Positions 56,996 through 64,000 of a stretch of DNA of 64,000 nt are shown piece after piece (within the stretch, counting starts at the first letter, position 1; each line of letters opens with the position of its first letter). The position numbers and the translations under genes are program-made. The notes beneath the pieces are model-generated. The model did no database searches. It was given only the letters and a program-made list of their open reading frames with translations, and was not told the origin of the DNA. The stretch comes from Dipteris shenzhenensis (lineage: Eukaryota > Polypodiophyta > Polypodiopsida > Gleicheniales), in the NCBI GenBank assembly GCA_047967505.1, contig CM106539.1, one strand, 5' to 3'.

Positions 56996-57159
56996 GACTC
57001 ATCAAAGTAATTTGTTTCTGACAATAGTCTTATGAGCCATATAGCCTCACATGCACCTGTAGTGAGTGCTCTATATTCTGCTTCAGTCGAAGACAAAGAA
57101 ACAGTTGGGTGTTTGTTTTGATAACCATGATATAGCACCTTGACCAAGGAAAAATGCAT
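56996..57159 (-). pseudogene. RNase H fragment of a different copia element
   Basis: Reads [22 protein letters not shown] and ACEAIWLIRLLSE, a copia RNase H piece unlike that of copies A-C. It is fused end to end with the gag of copy C in a single open frame, which marks a rearrangement junction at about 56995. Confidence 0.85.
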
Positions 57160-58029
57160 ATCCTTTGGTCAACTGATGAATTTCGATTGCCCCTGGGATC
57201 GACATCCCTCGGTCACAGGGCAGGCAAGGCACATACCAATAGAACTAGGAGAGGAGGATTTTGAAGAACAAGCTGGAGTCGAAGAGGAGCATTGGGCCTG
57301 TGGGGACTGGCCCAGGGGTGGTGACCAAGATATCAATGAGGAGACAACCCTAGAGGGATTTGAAAGTTTGACCTACTTGTTGGATCGGGCTGATCAAGAA
57401 GATGAGGAGGCTGTCATTTTGGATTGGATGGGAGCCCTGGGCTCCTTAGCAGTCAACATGGTGGAACTATGCCAACAAGAAGATCAAGAAGAACACCTAC
57501 TTGCAGTATCAGAAATCCACCCAGAACGACAGGGTCTGGCTGAACTATTTTACAAAAGGATGCCCTTTGGACTTTGCAATAGTCCACACATGTATAAGAG
57601 AATGGTCACTAGGGGTACTACAGCGGACACCACAGATCGTACTGAGGACAATGATGGTACTGCAGTAAACATTGAGGATCGTCCAGTGGCCGACATGGAG
57701 AACATTGGTCAAAATGATGCTGACAATACTATAGGATACAATGAAGGATCTACTGGGGACGAGAGGCTAGTACTGCACAACCCACCAATGGTACTCCAGA
57801 GTACAATCATGGTATTACGGTGCACAACCATGGTACTACGGTGTACAACCATGGTACTGCTGAGTGCAATGATGGTCAGAGAGAAGACAGAAACACTAAT
57901 GAAGACGAGACTGATGGTGATAGTGATTTAGAAGAAAGTGACATCGACATTGCTGAACTTGAGGAGAATCACCACCAACAGCTTGAGGTCTTGGGCGGAC
58001 CCAGGGTGCAATACTGGATACAGAGGTGA
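57160..58029 (+). pseudogene. gypsy-3 region upstream of RT, with a misplaced RT fragment
   Basis: Acidic reading (EEDFEEQAGVEEEH ... DRADQEDEEAVILDWMGAL) with no clear gag or protease. Near 57555-57606 it contains KRMPFGLCNSPHMYKRMVT, which is the RT motif found in place at 58947-58996 (RMMPFGLCNAPATFQRLVT), so part of an RT has been copied or rejoined here. A 21-bp minisatellite lies at 57788-57871. A Glu/Asp-rich reading (DETDGDSDLEESDIDIAEL) in another frame ends at 58029 just before the RT frame. The 5' LTR and gag are absent. Confidence 0.6.
57788..57871. repeat. 21-bp minisatellite, four units
   Basis: ATGGTACTACGGTGTACAAC-type units of 21 bases at 57788, 57809, 57830 and 57851. In one frame they encode a heptapeptide repeat of the form YNHGTTV. 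Confidence 0.9.
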
Positions 58030-59473
58030 GGACATGGCCGATCTCACTTTGCTTGACCTTTTCTTATCAGAAGCCGACCACCCCTCAATTCAAGACCTTC
58101 CGGAAACCACTTATGAGGTGGAAGGCTTACCTTACCGGGGCATGCTCAAACAGTCACCGAGGCATCGAAGGCACACAACATCTGCAACATCTACTGATTC
58201 TACATCTCAGTCAATGCCTGAGAACCCCCCAGTTACTTACCCCCCATCTTGGTTGAGAGAAGTGGAGGGGGACTTTCCCCTTGAAGATACTCCAGCACAT
58301 ACAGGACTGAGAATGGGTGAACCAAGTACCTCAACATCCCAATGCATTGCCCCTGTTGATGAGGCACGGAACTGGCGGTATCTCAACATTGGAAGTGAGG
58401 ACCAACCCAAGCATTTGAAGTTAGCCACTTGGGTCTGGGAACATGACTATCTCCTAGCTGCAGTCACCGACCTTTTTAAAGAATTTGTGGATGTCTTTGC
58501 TTGGTCCTACAAGGATCTGAAGGGGGTGCCCGCTGATTTCATGGAGCATAGCATCGACTTATATCCAAATGCAGACCCTGTGATTAAAGGTCCATACCGC
58601 ATGAATCCCAACTACGACAAGGCAGTCCAAATAGATATACAGAAAATGGAGCAAGCAGGATTAATCTACCCAGTGGATTACTCCGATTGGGTTAGCGGAA
58701 TTGTCATTGTACCCAAAAGAGAGACCGGCAAACTTAGAATATGTGTTGACTATTGGAGTTTGAATGCTGCAACACAACGTGATAGGTTCCCCCTTCCCTT
58801 CACAGATAGAGTGTTGGAGACAGTGGCAGGACATGCTTTATACTCATTCATGGATGGATATAGCGGGTACAACCACGTCCGAGTGAAAGAACAGGATCAG
58901 CCCAAGACTACCTTTGCCACTCAATGGGGAACATACGCCTACCGAATGATGCCCTTTGGACTATGTAATGCCCCAGCAACCTTTCAACGACTTGTAACCA
59001 AACTCTTTCAAGAGAATATCGGCAAGTTTCTTGAGGTATTTCTAGATGATTTCTCTGTTTTTAATGGTAAATCGGCCTCCCATCTTGATCCGGCCATACA
59101 AAATGATCATCTACATAAGTTGAGATGGGTCTTTGATAAGTGCAGAGAAGTGCGCTTGTGTTTGAACCCTGACAAATGTTTCTTTCTCGCGCTCCGAGGT
59201 GTTCTCCTTGGTCATATTGTTTCTGCTGAGGGCATGACCACGGATCCTGCAAAGGTAGAGGTGATCATCTCATTGCCCATCCCTCGTACACCCAAAGAGG
59301 TGAAGTCCTTCTTAGGGCATGTAGGATATTACCGAAGGTTCATACGTTTCTATGCTGACATTGCTATTGCCCTGACAGAACTCCTACATCAAGACCGATC
59401 GTTTGTTTGGGCCACCCCACAACAACTAGCAGCCCGATTGGGATGTAATTTTTCATGTCCATGTGGATGCTAG
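58027..59473 (+). pseudogene. gypsy-3 reverse transcriptase
   Basis: An open RT of plant Ty3/gypsy type. It has WRYLNIGSEDQPKHL and VFAWSYKDLKGVPADFMEH, then PYRMNPNYDKAV, GKLRICVDYWSLNAAT, SFMDGYSGYNHVRVKE, MPFGLCNAPATFQR and the catalytic EVFLDDFSVF (FLDD). The thumb follows with SLPIPRTPKEVKSFLGHVGYYRRF. It ends in FVWATPQQLAARLGC, where a deletion of roughly 20-25 codons and a frame change separate it from RNase H. The Asp-Asp pair is intact. It is broken only at the RNase H junction. Confidence 0.92.
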
Positions 59474-61181
59474 TGGGTGGGCAGTAGGTGCTATACTAGC
59501 TCAACCTGACCAAGATACCAAGGTTGATTTGCCGATCTACTTCGCGAGTCGACAACTCAATGGAGCAGAACACAATTACAGTACCACAGAAAGGGAGGGC
59601 CTCGGCATGGTTTATGCCATGACCAAGTATCGTCACTACCTCTTGGGCAACAAGTTTGTGATCATCACTGATCATCAAGCTCTTAAGTATTTATTGAATA
59701 AGCCTACTCTTGGTGGCCAGATAAGCAGATGGATTCTTCTTTTTCAAGAATTTGAATTCGATATTGTGGTGAGGGCTGGGAGACTACATCAACCTGCAGA
59801 CCACTTGTCCAGGTTACATTCCGGGGAACCAGCCAGTGGTATCACCGATGGCTTACCCGATGCGGGCTTGTTCGGAAAAACGGCACTACCTGACGAATAC
59901 CTATTTGTGGTGGACTGCTTCCCACCATGGTATGCCAACATAGTACATCTCTTGTCTACAGGTAGCTTTCCTCCAGGATTAACTCCAACAGAGAAACGCA
60001 AACGGATCCTTCAAGCTGCTCCTTTTAAGTTGATTGCAGGTCAATTGTACAAGCTCGGGAAGGATCAGATCTTGAGACGGTGTGTGCTTCCGCACGAGAC
60101 ACAATCCATTCTTAAAGAGGCACATGCTGGCATAGGTGGAGGGCATATGGCCTCAGATGCTACTACTCGTAAGATCATGCGAGCAGGGTTCTGGTGGCCC
60201 AAGCTCTTCCGCGACTGCCATGTTCATGTGACCAGATGTGATTCATGTCAACGAGCGGGCCCCAAGCCTACAAGGCGTGAGTACCTCCCTCTCAAACCAT
60301 TCACTCCGGTGCCTCCCTTCTATCGCTGGGGATTGGATTTCATTGGACCCATCTCTCCTGCCACACGCCGAGGGAACAAGTATGCTCTGCTTGCCACCGA
60401 CTATGGAACCAAATGGGTCGAAGCCAAGGCAGTCAAGAACTGTACAGCCCAGGTAGTAGCCACATTTCTATATGACCAGATCATCTCTCAGTTTGGTTGT
60501 CCTATTGAGTTGATAAGTGATAGAGGGTCTCACTTCCTAAATGACACCATTGCTGCACTAGTTCACCTGCTACAAATAGTTCACAAATTTTCATCTCCCT
60601 ATTACCCACGTGCCAATGGTCTAGCTGAGAGCTCAAATCACACAATGTGCGGGATCGTGCATCGACTTTGCCTAAATTCTTTAGCCGATTGGGACGACAT
60701 ACTTCCAGCTGCTTTATTCGCCTATCGAACGGCTTACAAGGCGAGTATTGGGTATTCACCCTTCGAGCTGCTCTATGGACTAGAGGCCGTTATGCCTTAT
60801 GAATTTCATCTTGACACTCACAGGATTCTTCCAGACAAAAATGACAACCTTGAAGCCTGCACAATGGAACGCTTGTGGGATTTGGAAGCACTGGCAGAGC
60901 ATCGACGTGAAGCAGTTTTCGCTCAAGAAGTTTGGCAGAAGCGACAAAAAGCTTGGCATGATCGGAACCTCAGAAAAAGAAATTTCAAAGTCGGAGATTT
61001 AGTACTCTTGTATTCCAGTAAGTTTCTCAAACACAAACCTAAGTTTGTGAGTGGTTGGACAGGTCCATTTTTCATTGCCAAGCTTATCCCAAGTGGCGGA
61101 GTCTACCTAGTCACTTTGGAAGGCAGACTCCTACCTGCACTGGTGAATGGGTCACGCATCAAGAGGTACCATGATCAATGA
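59440..61181 (+). CDS. gypsy-3 RNase H and full-length integrase
   Basis: One open frame of over 570 codons. It enters at DWDVIFHVHVDASGWAVGA (RNase H, first Asp) and has ATTEREGL-like STTEREGLGMVYA, ITDHQALKYLL and PADHLSRLH. The integrase follows. Its zinc region includes HAGIGGGHMAS and CDSCQRAGP. The catalytic core has GLDFIGP (first Asp), ELISDRGSHFLND (second Asp) and NGLAESSNHT (Glu). The C-terminal GPY/F-like part reads FKVGDLVLLY and GWTGPFFIAKLIPSGG, ending NGSRIKRYHDQ. No chromodomain follows. All catalytic residues are present, and this is the best-preserved gypsy coding region in the window, though separated from its RT by a lesion. Confidence 0.92.
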
Positions 61182-61224
61182 GAAAACACCCTCCTAGTCC
61201 TTCTCCTTCCTAGTGACATCTTCT

Positions 61225-61550
61225 CCCTCTAAGTGAGGGCCACTTTCTCTTTCTACAAGGGTCCTCCTCTCTGCCCCTAGTGCCACTTTCTCTCTCTACA
61301 TGGCTCCTCCTCTCTCCCCTTGGTGCCAATTTTTCTCTCTAAATGGGTCCTTCTCTTTCCACCCGAGTGTCACTTTCTCTCTCTAAGTGAGCCCTCCATT
61401 TTTCACCCCGAGCCACTTTCTCTCTCTAAGTGTGACCACCTTTTTTCATCCTGTGCCACTATCTCTCTCTAAATGACCACCCTTTAAATGCGGCCTCCCT
61501 TTTTCACTCTGTGTCACTTTCTCTCTCTAACTACGGCCTCCCCATTTCAT
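61225..61550. repeat. tandem array 1 behind gypsy-3, unit 43-58 bp, about 7 copies
   Basis: 'GCCACTTTCTCTCTCTAAGTG' followed by a variable CTCC-rich spacer recurs at about 61229, 61283, 61327, 61370, 61408, 61456 and 61514. It starts about 45 bases after the integrase stop. Confidence 0.82.
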
Positions 61551-61589
61551 CCTGTTTTACAAACTCCTTCTCCTTCTACCTTCTCTCCA

Positions 61590-62505
61590 ACTTCCACCTC
61601 CCTCTTATAATCACCTTCTCTTTCCACCCTCTGTCCAACTCCCTACCTCTCTCTTACAAACACCTTCTCTTTCCACCCTCTGTCCAACGTCCACCTCCCT
61701 CTTACAAACACCTTCTCTTTCCACCCTCTGTCCAACTCCCTACCTCTCTCTTACAAACACCTTCTCTTTCCACCCTCTGTCCAACTTCCACCTCCCTCTT
61801 ACAAGCACCTTCTCTTTCCACCCTCTATCCAACTCCCTACCTCTCTCTTACAAACACCTTCTCTTTCCACCCTCTGTCCAACTTCTACCTCTCTCTTACA
61901 AAAACCTTCTCTTTCCACCCTCTGTCCAACTTCTACCTCTCTCTTACAAACACCTACTCTTTCCACCCTCTGTCCAACTTCTACCTCTCTCTTACAAAAA
62001 CCTTCTCTTTCCACCCCCTGTCCAACCCCTACCTCTCTCCTACAAAACCCTTCTCTTTCCACCCTCTGTCCAACTCCCTACCTCTCTCTTACAAACACCT
62101 TCTCTTTGCACCCTCTGTCCAACTTCCACCTCCCTCTTACAAACACCTTCTCTTTCCACCCTCAGTCTAGCTTCCACCTCCCTCTTACAAACACCTTCCC
62201 TTTCCACCCTCTATCCAACTCCTACCTCTCTCTTACAAACACCTTCTCTTTCCACCCTCTGTCCAACTCCTACCTCTCTCTTACAAACACCTTCTCTTTC
62301 CACCCTCTGTCCAACTCCCCACCTCTCTCTTACAAACACCTTCTCTTTCCACCCTCTGTCCAACTTCTACCTCTCTCTTACAAACACCTTCTCTTTCCAC
62401 CCTCTGTCCAACTTCCACCTCCCTCTTACAAACACCTTCTCTTTCCACCTTATGTCCAACTCCCACCTCCCTCTTACAAACACCTTCTCTTTCCACCCTT
62501 TGAAC
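61590..62505. repeat. tandem array 2, unit 48 bp, about 19 copies
   Basis: Units of the form ACAAACACCTTCTCTTTCCA then CCCTCTGTCCAACTTCCACCT then CCCTCTT, spaced 47-50 bases. Copies near the middle differ at the TTCCACCT / TTCTACCT / CCCTACCT position. Because 48 is divisible by 3, long open frames with a 16-residue repeat (SFHPLSNFYLSL...) appear on both strands; these are not taken as genes. Confidence 0.95.
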
Positions 62506-62514
62506 AGCCCCCCC

Positions 62515-63210
62515 CCCTCTCTCCCTCTACCCACCACCCTTCCCCCCTCCTCCTCTCCTACACAACAGCCCCCCCCTCTCCCCCTTTACCCACCACCCTT
62601 CCCCCCTCCTCCTCTCCTACGCAACAGCCCCCTCCCTCTCCCCCTTTACCCACCACCCTTGCCCCCTCCCCCTCTCCTGCGCAACAGGCCCTCCCCTCTT
62701 CCCCTTTACCCACCACCCTTCCCCCCTCCTCCTCTCCTACGCAACAGCCCCCCCCTCCTCCCCCTTTACCCACCACCTTTCCACCCTCCTACTCTCCTGT
62801 GCAACAGACCCCCCCCCCCCTCCCCCTTTACCCACCACCCTTCCCCCCTCCTCCTCTCCTGTGCTACAGGCCCCCCCCTCTCCCCCTTTACCCACCACAC
62901 TTCCCCCCTCCTCCTCTCCTACGCAACAGGCCCCCCTCTTCCCCTTTACCCACCACCCTTCCCCCCTCCTCCTCTCCTACGCAACAAGCCCCCCCTCTCC
63001 CTCTACGCACCACCCTTCCCCCCTCCTCCTCTCCTACGCAACAGGCCCCCCCCCCTCTCCCCCTTACCCACCACCCTTCCCCTCTCCCCCTCTCCTGCGC
63101 AACAGTCCCCTCCCCCTCTCCTGCGCAACAGTCGCAACAGTCCCCTCCCCCTCTCTTGCGCAACAGCCCCTCCCCGCTCTCCCTTTACCCACCACCCTGC
63201 CCCTCCCCCT
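62515..63210. repeat. tandem array 3, unit about 60 bp, about 11 copies
   Basis: Units of CCCTTTACCCACCACCCTTC, CCCCCTCCTCCTCTCCTACG and CAACAGGCCCCCCCTCTCC recur about every 60 bases. The + strand is almost free of G. Pro-rich frames here follow from the repeat. Confidence 0.95.
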
Positions 63211-63696
63211 CTCTCCTGCGCAGCCCCCCCCTCTATCTGCCTACGTCCCCCTCTCTGGAGCAACTCTCCCCCCTTCTCCTCCCTACACTCTCTGCATCAC
63301 CCCCTCTCCCCTCCTTGCTCCAGCCCCCCTTCCTCCCCCCTCGTCACCCCTCCTTCCCTATTAGTCTACATCCGTCCTTTTCCTCTCCCTCTCCACCGAC
63401 ACCCCTTCCTCACTCTTTTCCTCTCCATCGAAGCATGGGCCTGCACTGGTGGCTCTGCTAAGGAATTCTCTCATAGCAGATTCCGGGCTTAACCTCGACA
63501 TCAACACCTCCTCCTCCCTCCTTGCCTCTCCAGACCTCGACATCGACACCCCCTCCGTACTCTTTTCCTCTCCATACGACGCCATCGTTCATGCCTACCC
63601 GTGCCCCTCGCCACAAGTACAAAACCCCGCGATACTTTATTCGTTGACTTCCATCGGGCTCGGGCAGGCCACAAAACAGGATCGGGACCATCTTCC
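63211..63696. other. pyrimidine-rich stretch grading into mixed sequence
   Basis: C/T-rich without a clear repeat to about 63420. Two related blocks follow: AACCTCGACATCAACACC at about 63490 and GACCTCGACATCGACACC at about 63534. No gene is recognised. Confidence 0.5.
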
Positions 63697-63945
63697 ATGG
63701 CATCACTTGGCAAACGCACCACTGATGACCTGGGTGCCGGGTCTACACCACAGAGCACTTCGAAACGACCTCGAGCAGCTGCAGATTCACCTCCCTCCAA
63801 CAGGATCACTATCATATCGGCGGATGAGGAGCTATCCCCCTTTTCGAGTTCCTCTGATTCAGATCATGGAGGCTCTGACTATCTGCCCCCCACAGGTACA
63901 ATCAAAACACCATCCAAGGCATCCCAGTGGGCACAGTGGGCACAG
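63697..63945 (+). CDS. small unknown ORF, Ser-rich with basic and acidic patches
   Basis: ATG at 63697 (MASLGKRTTDDLGAGS). The frame is open upstream to about 63601 without an ATG. The product has about 83 aa. It has a possible nuclear signal (TSKRPRAAA near residue 25), an acidic Ser cluster (FSSSSDSDHGGSD) and ends QWAQWAQ. No family is recognised. It lies 2.5 kb behind the gypsy-3 integrase, so it may be part of that element's 3' region or the start of another element. Coding status is doubtful. Confidence 0.3.
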
Positions 63946-64000
63946 TAACGGTGGCGGTGATTTGGCCCCACAAAGTACAGCTTGTGATCTTCCACCCCCA

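Noticed and set aside
61511-63492. Long open frames of 219, 451 and 346 codons with repeated Ser/Leu/Pro motifs
   Set aside because: They arise from tandem units of 48 and about 60 bp with lengths divisible by three and no stops in pyrimidine-rich sequence. All frames on both strands behave alike and no protein family is suggested.
1-64000. tRNA, rRNA or other RNA genes
   Set aside because: I looked for tRNA-type boxes and saw only retroelement primer sites complementary to initiator tRNA. No cloverleaf was recognised by eye.

Overview
The window looks like nuclear DNA of a plant with a large, repeat-rich genome. Most recognisable sequence is plant-type Ty1/copia and Ty3/gypsy retrotransposons, with initiator-tRNA-Met-type primer sites. 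There is also an L1-type LINE, a CACTA (tnp2) remnant, a probable Mutator-like insertion, and one plant-specific PADRE/DUF4228 gene with a plant-type intron. The species cannot be told from the sequence; a gymnosperm or other large-genome seed plant would fit, but this is inference.

Layout. 1-1.3 kb: 3' end of a decayed gypsy element, then its putative LTR. 2-6 kb: no gene seen. 6.0-6.7 kb: a ~100-bp minisatellite. 7.2-7.7 kb: the only convincing host gene, a two-exon PADRE gene (141 aa, MGNC start). 9.36-16.66 kb: a decayed + strand copia element; its 3' LTR is split by a complete gag-only element (13659-16298) in reverse orientation, bounded by TCTGG target duplications. 16.7-17.9 kb: CACTA transposase remnant. 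18.7-21.2 kb: a ~178-bp tandem array in which each unit is a long near-palindrome. 21.36-26.7, 28.4-33.6 and 52.4-57.0 kb: three minus-strand copies (A, B, C) of one copia family. B sits inside the LTR of another element (X) with TATCC target duplications. 35.4-36.7 kb: two copia integrase fragments in inverted orientation. 38.5-39.9 kb: a decayed unknown coiled-coil ORF. 40-46.9 kb: gene-poor. 46.9-52.3 kb: a LINE on the minus strand, interrupted by a ~1.04-kb element with a 9-bp target duplication and by a segment carrying a spliceable exon of an SGT-like co-chaperone gene. 57.2-61.2 kb: a gypsy pol with RT, RNase H and a full-length integrase, followed by 2 kb of three successive pyrimidine-strand tandem arrays. 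63.7 kb: a small unknown ORF.

Nearly all retroelement genes are pseudogenes. Many of the nonsense codons fit C-to-T change (CAG/CAA to TAG/TAA, TGG to TAG), as expected from cytosine methylation followed by decay. The nesting gives a relative history: copia-1 is older than the gag-only element; X is older than B; the LINE is older than its two internal insertions. The observations most worth a second look are the foldback satellite array, the SGT-like exon inside the LINE, the gag-only element, the tandem arrays behind the gypsy pol, and the nonsense codon shared by copies B and C.
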